From Motiliproteus sp036960175 (GTDB lineage Bacteria; Pseudomonadota; Gammaproteobacteria; Pseudomonadales; Balneatricaceae): a stretch of DNA of 64,000 nt. Shown piece by piece: positions 9,945 to 17,917 of the stretch (positions within the stretch are counted from its first letter, which is position 1; each line of letters starts with the position of its first letter). Under the pieces are notes generated by a model. That model did not search any database. It had not been told where the DNA came from and saw only the letters and a list, made by a program, of their open reading frames with translations. The DNA lies in NCBI GenBank assembly GCA_036960175.1, contig JBALWH010000008.1, forward strand, positions 1-64,000, written 5' to 3'. A program made the position numbers and the translations under genes.

Positions 9945-10932
9945 GAGTGCCCTCCTGATCGTCAGGCAAAGCAAACAGGCTTAAGGCTTCAAGGCAGCGC
10001 CGGGCATGCTGCTCACCCTGCCCCGGGGCAATTTCAACGCCGGGTAGTTTCAAGCCGTAACGAGAATCCCGATCACGGAACTGCAGTACCCAAAAACAGA
10101 GTTTCGACAGCCTTTGCTCGACCGAAATCCCTCTATACGACTGCCAGTCAAGCCAGCGTTCGTGATCTTCGTAACCAATAAATACTTTGGAATAAAGCTC
10201 ACCTGTGCGGGCATAGTTTTTCCAGGCAATATGCCGCGGGTTATCGCCAGCCACATAATTCTTCAGGCCATCAAAATCATCACTGCCTTCATGAGTGAGC
10301 TGGTCTCCTTCAGCGCCACTACTGAGGAGCGCGCCCGGATATTCATTGACGTTGGGTTGCGGGTAAACCAGACAACTCATATCCAGCTCGACCCAGCTCC
10401 AAGCTCTGAGCAGACCTAACGGGAATCGAGTTTCGATTTTAAGACGGGTTGGGCGATAGCGCCCACGCTGGCTAACGGGTAACAGCATCCGTACTTGCAG
10501 CTCATCCACTTCAATCAGATCAACAAGCTCAGCTTTTCCGTCACCCCACTGCAAGCCGATCGCTTCGTGTTGTTGATGATTCATCCCTCGCAGATTAATC
10601 GAGAAAACCGCGTCTTCGCCAACAAAAGCGTTTTCTGTTCGACCCGCGTTGATCTGCAATCCCGACAGGTTTCCATAGGTATGCAGAATAGAAACCAGAA
10701 ACAAGCTAATCAACAGAAAGGAGACAGCCAGCATCAAACTGTTGGCATAGTTGATACCACCGATAAAGATGGCCCCAGTCATCATCAGAAAACCGATGCC
10801 ATCACGGCTAGGTAGTATAAATATTCGTTTTTGATTGAGGGTCAGAGAGCGGGTTCTAGGCAACCTTCGTCGCAGCCAGCCGTCGTACCATAACAGCAGG
10901 ATTGTGCGGGGGCGCTGCAACAGCGGGATCAT
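9937..10932 (-). CDS. DUF58 domain membrane protein
   Basis: A 331-residue protein. Two TM helices (about 42-88) follow a basic cytoplasmic N-terminus, and a vWA-like region holds the DUF58 signature at about 200-250: GDQLTHEGSDDFDGLKNYV, then GDNPRHIAWKNYARTGEL. Members work with MoxR-type AAA ATPases, which are thought to act as chaperones for vWA-fold partners; this is family knowledge, not shown here. It begins 5 nt after the moxR stop and ends 8 nt inside tgpA, so the three genes form one tightly packed operon. Confidence 0.9.
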   Translation of the reverse strand: MIPLLQRPRTILLLWYDGWLRRRLPRTRSLTLNQKRIFILPSRDGIGFLMMTGAIFIGGINYANSLMLAVSFLLISLFLVSILHTYGNLSGLQINAGRTENAFVGEDAVFSINLRGMNHQQHEAIGLQWGDGKAELVDLIEVDELQVRMLLPVSQRGRYRPTRLKIETRFPLGLLRAWSWVELDMSCLVYPQPNVNEYPGALLSSGAEGDQLTHEGSDDFDGLKNYVAGDNPRHIAWKNYARTGELYSKVFIGYEDHERWLDWQSYRGISVEQRLSKLCFWVLQFRDRDSRYGLKLPGVEIAPGQGEQHARRCLEALSLFALPDDQEGTHG

Positions 10933-10937
10933 CCTAA

Positions 10938-11915
10938 TTATTCCAGCACATCAACAGCATCGATTAACTGACGAGTCAGACTGAGCCCACGGTGCAAGCT
11001 ATGGCCGGCACCGCCGCGCAAACGGTGTTCGGCAACACAGGGAAGTACCGTCTGCACATCTTCAGGGATCACATAGTCCCGCCCTTCCATCAACGCCCAA
11101 GCCTTAGCGCTCCTAATCAACGCTAGTGCTCCCCGAGGAGACAGCCCTAGTTCAAAATCACTGCTCTGGCGGCTAAATTGTAAGAGTCGCTGCAGATAAT
11201 CCAGTAGCGGTTCAGACAGGTGAATAGCCTCGACCTTCTGCTGAATGCTCTTTAGTTGTTGCAGGTTAATCACCGGCTTAATCTGTTCGATTTTGCGTCT
11301 AGGATCAGAGCCCTTCATCATCTTGCGTTCTGCCCGTGGATCCGGGTATCCCAGTTCAATTCTCATCAGAAAACGATCCAGCTGTGATTCCGGTAACGGA
11401 AAAGTACCGGTCTGACTAACAGGGTTCTGAGTCGCTATAACAAAGAAAGGCGCTGGTAAAGGATGAGTCACACCATCAACTGAGACTTGACGCTCTTCCA
11501 TGGCTTCTAATAACGCACTCTGGGCTTTGGGTGTGGCGCGGTTAATCTCATCAGCTAACAAGACCTGAGAAAAAACCGGCCCCGGCTGGAACTGAAACGT
11601 TTGCTTATTGGCATCAAATATTGCCGCACCGATAATATCTACTGGCAATAGGTCGCTGGTGAACTGAATACGCTTAAAACTAAAACCCAACACCGCGGCC
11701 AGAGTATGGGCCAGCGTGGTCTTTCCCATACCCGGCAGGTCCTCAATCAACAGATGACCTTCAGAGAAGAGGCAGGCAAGAGCCAGACGTATCTGGTGAT
11801 TTTTACCCAATACAACCTTTTCCACCTGCTCGAGTATGGCGTCAATCAATTGGTGCTCTTGGCTGCCGGGAAATTTTGCGCTCACCCCGGACTGAGGTTG
11901 GCTCCCGTTAAGCAT
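10938..11915 (-). CDS. moxR: MoxR family AAA+ ATPase
   Basis: A 325-residue AAA+ ATPase of the MoxR class (AAA_3 plus lid). Walker A is EDLPGMGKTTLAH, Walker B is LLADEINRATPK, sensor 1 lies in FFVIATQNPVSQTGTFPLPE and the arginine-finger/lid region in RFLMRIELGYPDPRAE. The ATG at 11915 is chosen because AGGAGT precedes it by 5 nt and the length then fits the family. The longer open frame to 12086 adds 57 residues without family character. It is first gene of the moxR-DUF58-tgpA operon. Confidence 0.92.
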   Translation of the reverse strand: MLNGSQPQSGVSAKFPGSQEHQLIDAILEQVEKVVLGKNHQIRLALACLFSEGHLLIEDLPGMGKTTLAHTLAAVLGFSFKRIQFTSDLLPVDIIGAAIFDANKQTFQFQPGPVFSQVLLADEINRATPKAQSALLEAMEERQVSVDGVTHPLPAPFFVIATQNPVSQTGTFPLPESQLDRFLMRIELGYPDPRAERKMMKGSDPRRKIEQIKPVINLQQLKSIQQKVEAIHLSEPLLDYLQRLLQFSRQSSDFELGLSPRGALALIRSAKAWALMEGRDYVIPEDVQTVLPCVAEHRLRGGAGHSLHRGLSLTRQLIDAVDVLE

Positions 11916-12265
11916 AAGGACTCCTGTCTGAGGACTAGCAGTATCGTAAGAGGGGCAAACTTTGTAATTCATCCAGATTACCCTCAAAACAGAGCAAAAA
12001 GCCATGACCTGAAGCAGCCGATTGTAGGGGGTGCACAAGCTAAGCACCCTGTTATACCGACCCAACAACATAGTGGCAGTTCCCAATTAATGAGTGGTTC
12101 GACCTATCTATTCACCCAACTAATTTCAAGCGTCGCCAAAGATAACGGTATAAAATACATTATTTGGAGGAGCTCGACATAAAATTCTGCATTTGCACTA
12201 GAGATACAGGCGACAAACAGAATAGACTTACATTCACTTCGCCTGATTGATTACATGGAACGGAT
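11916..12265. other. Divergent intergenic region between moxR and the pilU-like gene
   Basis: This 350-bp region must hold the start signals of both neighbours. On the plus strand TATAAA lies at about 12151-12156, in an AT-rich stretch near TTCAAG, and is a weak candidate for the pilU-like gene. I see no convincing moxR promoter. GGAGGAG at 12165-12171 looks like a ribosome-binding site, but no start codon follows at a suitable distance. Confidence 0.3.
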
Positions 12266-13462
12266 ATGCCTGAAGAACTCGATAAGTACCTCGAGAAAAT
12301 GGTGGAACTGGAGGGCGCGGACCTGTTCCTCTCCACCAACGCAAGACCTAGCTCTAAAGTGCATGGCAAAATTATCTCTCTCTCTGATCAAGTAATGCCT
12401 CGCGGCCGCGTCAAAGAGATCGCCTACGCCATCATGAATGAAAAGCAGATCGGCGAGTTTGAAGACCGACCGGAAATGAACCTAGCTCTATCCAAACCAG
12501 GGTTAGGCCGCTTCAGAGTAAATATATTCCGTCAGCGTAACGAACTCTCGATGGTCATACGTTCGATTTCCACAGATATTCCCGACTATAAATCCCTGGG
12601 GCTACCGGAAGTACTAACTAGTCTGATCATGGAAAAACGCGGCCTAATCCTCTTTGTGGGAGGCACCGGCTCAGGTAAATCTACCTCCCTGGCGTCACTT
12701 ATCGATTACCGCAATCGTAACCATGCTGGGCATATCATTACCATCGAAGATCCAGTTGAGTTCGTGCATTCCCACAAGGAATCGATCGTCAATCAGCGGG
12801 AAGTAGGGGTCGATACTCTATGCTACGAAGATGCTCTGGAGAACACTCTGCGCCAAGCCCCGGATGTGATTCTTATCGGCGAGATACGCAGTGCTGAAAC
12901 CATGGAATATGCCCTCGCCTTTGCCGAGACCGGTCATCTTTGCCTATCCACCCTGCATGCTAACAACGCCAACCAAGCCCTGGGGCGTATCATCAACTTC
13001 TTCCCAGAAGAGCGCCATAAACAAATATTGTTGGACCTGTCGCTTAATATGAAAGGCGTCATTTCTCAACGCTTACTCCCTACCATAGATGGCAAGCGTG
13101 CTGCTGCCATTGAAGTCCTTACCGGAACCCCGCGAATTGCGGATCTGATGAAGAACGGAAAAATTGACGAAATTAAAGAAGTCATGGAAAAGTCTGGCAA
13201 CCAGGGCATGCAAACCTTTGATATGGCGCTGTTTGAGCTCTGGCGCAAAGGTAAAATCAAAGCAGATGAAGCTTTGAAAAATGCCGATTCCAAAAACAAC
13301 TTAGCCCTTAAAATGCGCTTGGCTAAAGATCAAAGCCAAAAGAGCAAGGCCAGTACCTCAGATCAGCAAAAACAGGCAGCCCCTAAAGAACAACCGAAAA
13401 GCACCTTGTCGCTGGAAATGGAATCCCCCATAAAAACAGAAGATGCTAACGGTAAATCGTAA
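12266..13462 (+). CDS. pilU: PilT/PilU-family twitching motility ATPase (PilU type)
   Basis: A 398-residue hexameric secretion ATPase of the type IV pilus retraction family. Walker A is GGTGSGKSTS, the Asp box IITIEDPVEF, Walker B ILIGEIRSAETM and the His box STLHANNANQALGRI. The HSHKESIVNQREVGVDT and FAETGHLCLSTLHANNANQAL blocks are closer to PilU than to PilT. The last 60 or so residues (from MRLAKDQSQKSK) are a Lys/Gln/Ser-rich, probably disordered tail. In Pseudomonas pilU follows pilT; here it stands alone with no other type IV pilus gene nearby. It is not the Tad ATPase, which is at 22953-24335. The assignment of the family is secure, PilU over PilT less so. Confidence 0.85.
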   Translation: MPEELDKYLEKMVELEGADLFLSTNARPSSKVHGKIISLSDQVMPRGRVKEIAYAIMNEKQIGEFEDRPEMNLALSKPGLGRFRVNIFRQRNELSMVIRSISTDIPDYKSLGLPEVLTSLIMEKRGLILFVGGTGSGKSTSLASLIDYRNRNHAGHIITIEDPVEFVHSHKESIVNQREVGVDTLCYEDALENTLRQAPDVILIGEIRSAETMEYALAFAETGHLCLSTLHANNANQALGRIINFFPEERHKQILLDLSLNMKGVISQRLLPTIDGKRAAAIEVLTGTPRIADLMKNGKIDEIKEVMEKSGNQGMQTFDMALFELWRKGKIKADEALKNADSKNNLALKMRLAKDQSQKSKASTSDQQKQAAPKEQPKSTLSLEMESPIKTEDANGKS

Positions 13463-14170
13463 ATTCTATGGTGTCAGATGTTCCATTGGCCGCCAGATGT
13501 GAACCCGCCGGTCCCGGCTACTCCCTGCGTAGCCTATCTGTTCAGGCCTGCCTCAATCAAAAATAGCCATGGATGCAGCAGCGGCTGCAGCTCGGGGCTG
13601 AATAACTCAAACCCATTCACCATATTCCCGAGCAAGGGCGTTAGGGAAAATGTTCCCCTCAGTTGCCGCTACAGCAATGACAATTAGGACTGCTCCGTAG
13701 CGATAAATTGATTGCGATGCTCGAATGTCTGCTATCCGGTGTGGATTCAACTGATCAACGCAACACCAGCAAGAAACATGCTCTTCAGCAAGTTAACTGG
13801 CATGAAGCGTATTCAACGTTATTGCACGCGGCTTCTCCAAAGCTGGGCTATATTCACACTTAGCGTTTATTTCGCGGTAAGAATAGTTCCAACGATAGTA
13901 GTAAGGAAGCGGGGATTCATATAATAAGTGCGACACTTTTGGATGAAGGGCGAGAGGTAGCCAACTACTGACAGTGGTTCTCTTCTTCTCGCCAAAGCCG
14001 AAGTGTATCACCATGAAATATCAGCAGTTGACCGAAGGGAAACGATACCCGTGATATCAGTGCATCTTGAGGTTCCTTCTGAGATAGGGAATAACTTTGG
14101 TTTATACAGAGGTGATAATAAAAAAATATAATTCCTTTAAATGCTGCCTTATGTAATGGAGAAATAGTCC
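13463..14170. other. Long non-coding or degraded region downstream of pilU
   Basis: About 700 bp without a convincing gene. Short frames lie on both strands, including 13478-13687 (+), 13549-13668 (-) and 13717-13862 (+). None has a ribosome-binding site or a family I recognise. The minus-strand frame 13549-13668 reads like a protein end (GFELFSPELQPLLHPWLF) and may be a decayed gene. An IS30-like transposase start is visible at 14013-14090. The whole stretch looks like eroded mobile or accessory DNA. Confidence 0.45.
14013..14090 (+). pseudogene. Remnant of an IS30-family transposase N-terminus
   Basis: From the ATG at 14013 the frame reads MKYQQLTEGKRY and then stops at 14052-14054. Two bases out of frame, ISVHLE follows at once. 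Together they match the start of IS30-family transposases, which typically read QLT..(K/R)RYQIS..L. The frameshift and immediate loss of similarity leave only a fragment. No terminal inverted repeat is recognised around it. Confidence 0.45.
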
Positions 14171-15367
14171 TTGACTAAACCGGACCCGGCAGTTTCTAGC
14201 ATGCTTTTAAGCCTTGGCTTTTTACTCGGGATAATGCTGGCTGCAAAATTTTTATATGCAGATAATCTGTCTTTTATTGACGGTGAACTATCCAGGGGGC
14301 AGATCGTTGGCCGTGACTTTCTCAATAGCTGGACCGCAGCAAAATTGGCGGGCGGGGCGGCATTTAATGATATCTATGATCCTACCTTGCTGCGCACCCA
14401 CTTCCCCGACAACGTCAACGAGTCTGGTGCCACCTTCTATTTTGCCTATCCACCCCATGTACTCACCTTATTGCTACCATTTCGCAATCTTGGTTATTTT
14501 TTGGCCTTAGTCGTTTGGAGTGTTCTGTGTGTCGCACTCTATATCTTCGCCGCTACTCTGGGGTCTGGACGCTATAACAGAATTTGGTTGTTAATGTTGG
14601 CGCCGACGACGTTTCTTAATCTAAGTTCCGGTCAGAACGGCTTGCTTACCGGGGCGCTTTTGGTTGGAGGGCTGCGTGCGTTAGACCAGTATCCAAGGCT
14701 TGCTGGTGTACTGTTTGGGCTTTTGACTATTAAGCCTCATTTAGGCATTTTGATTCCTTTTGCGTTAATCGCAGGCAAGCATTGGCAGGCGTTGTTTTGG
14801 GCGTCACTTTCAACACTGGGGGTTTTCGCAGCCAGTGTTTTGATACTAGGCCCTGATGCTTGGCAGGCATGGTTCCAGAACGCCCCCTGGGTCTATGCCA
14901 GAGAATATCTGGAACGTGGCACGGGGGCAGGAACCATGATGCAGGTGTCCCCGTTTATCAGTACCCGGCTGCTTGTCGGGGATCTGGGAATTTCTTGGAT
15001 CACTCAAATCATCACCGGGTTGATAGCACTGGCCGCTGTATTGGCGGTTTTTACAAAATCAAAAGATCCAGTGCTTAAGTTAGCCGTGTTAGTTGTGGCC
15101 ACTTATCTGGTCAGTCCGTATATGCACAATTATGATATGGCGGCTCTGAGTGTGGCGATTGTTTTGCTGGTTGAGCGAGGGCTGACTAAGGGCTTTGTGA
15201 AGGCCGAACAAACAATTCTTATAATCGCCTGGTTAACGCCATTTTTCGCGATGTCTTCAGCATCTTCTGGTTTTGCTTATGCGCCCGTTATTACCATGGC
15301 TTTGTTACTGGTGCAGTGTCGTAAAGCGCTATGGCCGAACAGAAGTGCTTACCTCCGCATCAATTGA
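14171..15367 (+). CDS. GT87/DUF2029-type polytopic membrane glycosyltransferase
   Basis: A 398-residue protein with about ten predicted membrane helices. It shows the GT-C layout of the GT87 (DUF2029, PF09594) family: an early GRDFLNSWTAAKLA loop after TM1, FAYPPHVLTLLLPF, NGLLTGALLVGG, LLTIKPHLGILIPFAL and YLVSPYMHNYDMAAL. Family members use polyprenyl-phosphate sugars to glycosylate lipids or polysaccharides; the substrate here is unknown. The start is TTG at 14171, with GGAG about 10 nt upstream; the ATG at 14201 is an alternative. The gene lies between an IS30-like fragment and an IS3-like fragment that begins a few bases after its stop, so it may have arrived by transfer or be truncated at its 3' end. 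Confidence 0.75.
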   Translation: MTKPDPAVSSMLLSLGFLLGIMLAAKFLYADNLSFIDGELSRGQIVGRDFLNSWTAAKLAGGAAFNDIYDPTLLRTHFPDNVNESGATFYFAYPPHVLTLLLPFRNLGYFLALVVWSVLCVALYIFAATLGSGRYNRIWLLMLAPTTFLNLSSGQNGLLTGALLVGGLRALDQYPRLAGVLFGLLTIKPHLGILIPFALIAGKHWQALFWASLSTLGVFAASVLILGPDAWQAWFQNAPWVYAREYLERGTGAGTMMQVSPFISTRLLVGDLGISWITQIITGLIALAAVLAVFTKSKDPVLKLAVLVVATYLVSPYMHNYDMAALSVAIVLLVERGLTKGFVKAEQTILIIAWLTPFFAMSSASSGFAYAPVITMALLLVQCRKALWPNRSAYLRIN

Positions 15368-15372
15368 CTAAT

Positions 15373-15543
15373 AAATGCCGAGTTCTTTGGCCGTTGAAGC
15401 AACGCTAGTTTTTGCAGCAAGCTTCAACGCTTCTGACTTGAACTCAGGGGAATACTACTTACGTTTAACCTTGGATTTCAAGGTTCACTTCGTTAAGCGA
15501 TTTTACTCACTTAGTTAGGTGTCCAGAAATGGTGGGACGGATC
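15373..15543 (-). mobile_element. IS3-family insertion sequence remnant (terminal repeat and start of orfA)
   Basis: Read on the minus strand, bases 15543-15519 give TGATCCGTCCCACCATTTCT then GGACA, which resembles an IS3-family terminal inverted repeat. Further in, 15466-15373 translates as KVKRK-stop-YSPEFKSEALKLA then AKTSVASTAKELGIY, which matches the helix-turn-helix start of IS3-type OrfA (KY/SPEFK..A..LA...AKELGI). The in-frame stop, lost start codon and abrupt end show it is dead. The break falls a few bases after the stop of the GT87 gene. Confidence 0.65.
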
Positions 15544-15787
15544 ACTTGCGCCCATCCCGCTCTATTGAAACACCTCCCCCTTGGCGGGTGAGGCAGGCAC
15601 TCCCTCTCTTGGTTTAACAAAACCAAGGATTTCTGTACCGACTTAGCATTGATTAGTACGTCCAGTTTGATTTCGTAGCATTTTAATACAACGATTAGAT
15701 AGGTCGATTAAGAGCATTTACCCGCTTTATCTTCTAAACTTCAACAGATCTATATAACTCGGCAATTTCTCCTGCACTGGATACTAC
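15544..15787. other. Intergenic region with a perfect hairpin, upstream of the GGDEF gene
   Basis: A perfect 8-bp stem lies at 15608-15627: CTTGGTTT, loop AACA, AAACCAAG. It has no following T-run on either strand, so it is not a standard terminator and may be part of the decayed insertion sequence. A TATATAAC sequence at about 15751-15758 could be a -10 for the GGDEF gene. Nothing else is recognised. Confidence 0.4.
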
Positions 15788-16789
15788 ATGTTAGATAGTG
15801 ACCACTGGATTTTAGGCGCGGATCTAAGCGCTGTGTCCCTCGAAAAATGGCAAAAAATCGTCAATCTAGCGGCCCGCCTATTTCGGGCACCTTCCTGTTA
15901 CGTTCTGCAACATAACCATAAGGGTTATCAGGTAGTGGTGGGCAGTAATCAAGAATCAGAACCGTATTTGGCGGGGGGATTTATTCCCAATGACGGAGTC
16001 ACCCTACACAGCCAGGTAGTTGATCTACGTCGTGATCTCTATATCCCCAATGCCACAGAGCAGTCATGCTGGGCTGAATTCCCGGAAGTGTCCGGCGAAG
16101 GAGTCGTTTCATATTTAGGCCTGCCATTGATGTGGTCCAACGGAGTTCCTTTCGGGCTGCTTTGCATTATGGATTACATCCCAACGGACTATCGGGAACC
16201 CTATTTTGAATTAGTCTCTGCCTTCAAAACTCAGCTCGAAGCTGATCTTCAGTTATTACTCATCGAACAAGAACTCAATGAACTGAGCCTCACCGATGAG
16301 CTGACCGGTATCTATAACCGCCGTGGCTTCGACGCCTTGGCCCAACACAAGCTCAGTGTTGCCAAACGCTATGGCCACACCTTTGGTTTAATGTATTTTG
16401 ACCTCGACAACCTGCATTCAATCAATGACCAGTTAGGCCATGAGACCGGTGATCAGGCTATTATCGCCCTAGCCAACGCACTGCACAGCGAATTACGTGA
16501 TTCCGATATCGCTGCCCGCATTGGTGACGATGAATTCGCGGCCCTGGTATTTGTTCGCGAAGCCGGTGACTTGGAAAATCTAGCGATCCGCATTCAGAAG
16601 AAACTGAATTTGCTAAAACAGTACCGAGACAGCCTTCCCCCCATCACCACCAGCGTCGGCGCTAAGTGTTATCAGGCTGATACCGACCTGGACATTGGCA
16701 CGATGCTTCACGAAGTTGACCGTCTGATGTTCAACATCAAACATGAAAAGAAACTGGCTTCAGTGTCCGGTGTCATTTCTAAGCATTAG
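15788..16789 (+). CDS. GAF-GGDEF protein with variant GDDEF signature
   Basis: A 333-residue soluble protein. An N-terminal GAF domain (about 18-160) is followed by a linker helix and a GGDEF domain (about 170-325) opening with LSLTDELTGIYNRRGF. The active-site loop reads RIGDDEF in place of R(x)GGDEF, so the second glycine is Asp. The metal-binding Asp in YFDLDNLHSIND is kept. No RxxD inhibitory site precedes the loop. The glycine change may weaken or abolish cyclic-di-GMP synthesis, making this either a poor cyclase or a GTP-sensing domain; I cannot tell which. No membrane segment is present. The Shine-Dalgarno sequence is weak. It is convergent with the acyltransferase gene. Confidence 0.85.
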   Translation: MLDSDHWILGADLSAVSLEKWQKIVNLAARLFRAPSCYVLQHNHKGYQVVVGSNQESEPYLAGGFIPNDGVTLHSQVVDLRRDLYIPNATEQSCWAEFPEVSGEGVVSYLGLPLMWSNGVPFGLLCIMDYIPTDYREPYFELVSAFKTQLEADLQLLLIEQELNELSLTDELTGIYNRRGFDALAQHKLSVAKRYGHTFGLMYFDLDNLHSINDQLGHETGDQAIIALANALHSELRDSDIAARIGDDEFAALVFVREAGDLENLAIRIQKKLNLLKQYRDSLPPITTSVGAKCYQADTDLDIGTMLHEVDRLMFNIKHEKKLASVSGVISKH

Positions 16790-16818
16790 CAACCCGAATC
16801 AACACACCCACCGAAGCG

Positions 16819-17550
16819 TCAATGTAAAGAAACCGCTGAAGGCTGCTGGGAAAATGCCTGATCAATCTGCTCAGCAATAGCTTGAAATATAGGACGCAGA
16901 TAAATGTGCATATCCTGGATGATGAGACTGACCCGGATAACATAAGGGGCCCTAAGTCCGTTGCAATCAATGGGGTCGCCTATCTGCTCAACTCTGGCAC
17001 CCAGCAATTTTAGCTGTAAAATCAGCGCTGGAGCGGCGAGAATATACAGATGTTCAATATCACTGCGTCGGGCCAGGTGAAGAACACCTAAGTAAAGGCT
17101 GGTGACCATCAGCGGGCAATTAAGCTCCCGGACATTGCTAGCAGATTTACGGTACTCTTTAAGAATGGCAAGGCGAGAGACTTCAGCAAATGGTATAGCT
17201 ACATTGGGATGATTTTCTTTCAATTTTCGTCCGCAAGCGAGCATAAATGGAAGATTTTTTCCCTCATATTCACTCAATGGATAGATAATCCGTACGCAAC
17301 CAATACAGTCTCCTGTCTGCTGGTCCCGAAGCAAACAGTGTAATGACTGAGCATCATAACTATCAATTTCCTGCTCATATTGGTTTTCTTCTTCCCAATT
17401 CAGCTCCGTGCAATAAACCTGATGTCGAACCCTTAACGCCTCTTGCCGCAATGCCTGAGATAACGCCGGTTCGATGCTATATTTAGACTGAAACTCCTGG
17501 TGTAAGTGAACAAATTTCAATAGTCGATTGAGTTTGAGTTGTGCCACCAT
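16819..17550 (-). CDS. PEP-CTERM/exosortase system-associated acyltransferase (LuxI-like fold)
   Basis: A 243-residue protein matching the PEP-CTERM/exosortase-associated acyltransferase family (related to LuxI autoinducer synthases and GNAT enzymes). Supporting motifs are RHQVYCTELNWE near residue 42, DSYDAQSLHCLLRD, GCVRIIYPL, the FAEVSRLAILKEYRK core, and the late VEQIGDPIDCNGLRAPYVI. Such enzymes are thought to transfer an acyl chain from acyl carrier protein; the product is unknown. No exosortase or PEP-CTERM protein is in the window, so its usual partners are missing locally. Its promoter at 17651-17713 shares an unusual paired-repeat operator with the Tad operon and the glycosyltransferase operon. 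The Shine-Dalgarno sequence ahead of the ATG is weak. Confidence 0.8.
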   Translation of the reverse strand: MVAQLKLNRLLKFVHLHQEFQSKYSIEPALSQALRQEALRVRHQVYCTELNWEEENQYEQEIDSYDAQSLHCLLRDQQTGDCIGCVRIIYPLSEYEGKNLPFMLACGRKLKENHPNVAIPFAEVSRLAILKEYRKSASNVRELNCPLMVTSLYLGVLHLARRSDIEHLYILAAPALILQLKLLGARVEQIGDPIDCNGLRAPYVIRVSLIIQDMHIYLRPIFQAIAEQIDQAFSQQPSAVSLH

Positions 17551-17650
17551 TTTCTTTTACCCGAAAGTCTGCCCGATGTTGTGACTGCATAACGGTCCTT
17601 GCAGTGCACTCCAAGTGTTAAGGAGCCGCTGAATAACACCACTTAATTAA

Positions 17651-17713
17651 AGGATATAGTCGACCTCGGTAATACGTTGAAACTATCTTGGTTTTTCCCC
17701 CGATAATCTTGGC
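17651..17713 (-). promoter_or_regulatory. Promoter of the acyltransferase gene with paired 16-bp operator repeats
   Basis: Read on the minus strand, two repeats lie in the same direction with a 21-bp period: GCCAAGATTATCGGGG (17713-17698) and ACCAAGATAGTTTCAA (17692-17677). Twenty bp later comes TATCCT (17656-17651) as a weak -10. The -35 position reads CAACGT and does not match the consensus. The same spacing occurs upstream of flp and of the GT-C gene. An inverted repeat CCCGATA/TATCGGG (17699-17721) overlaps the distal copy. The remaining DNA up to 17917 (start of the ATP-grasp gene) shows only a possible TATAGT at about 17851. Confidence 0.6.
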
Positions 17714-17917
17714 ATATCGGGTTATCGAGCCTCGCATGACTGAAACCATGATTATCTATCGTCTGAAGACAATCGGGTTGTTATAACTGTTAGAAATATC
17801 AACTACCCTCAACCTAATGGATACCCTGGCATCGGGGGCTGCTGCCATTTATAGTAACGTCGACCGATAGGCCAAAACCCCTTGCCCTGAAACGTTTACT
17901 TATTCAAGGACTCATCA

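Noticed and set aside
11916..12086. 57-residue N-terminal extension of MoxR
   Set aside because: It shows no family similarity, and ATG 11915 has a good AGGAGT site and gives the usual length.
13478..13687. 69-residue plus-strand frame after pilU
   Set aside because: It has no ribosome site, is Pro/Ser/Asn rich and lies opposite another frame of equal quality.
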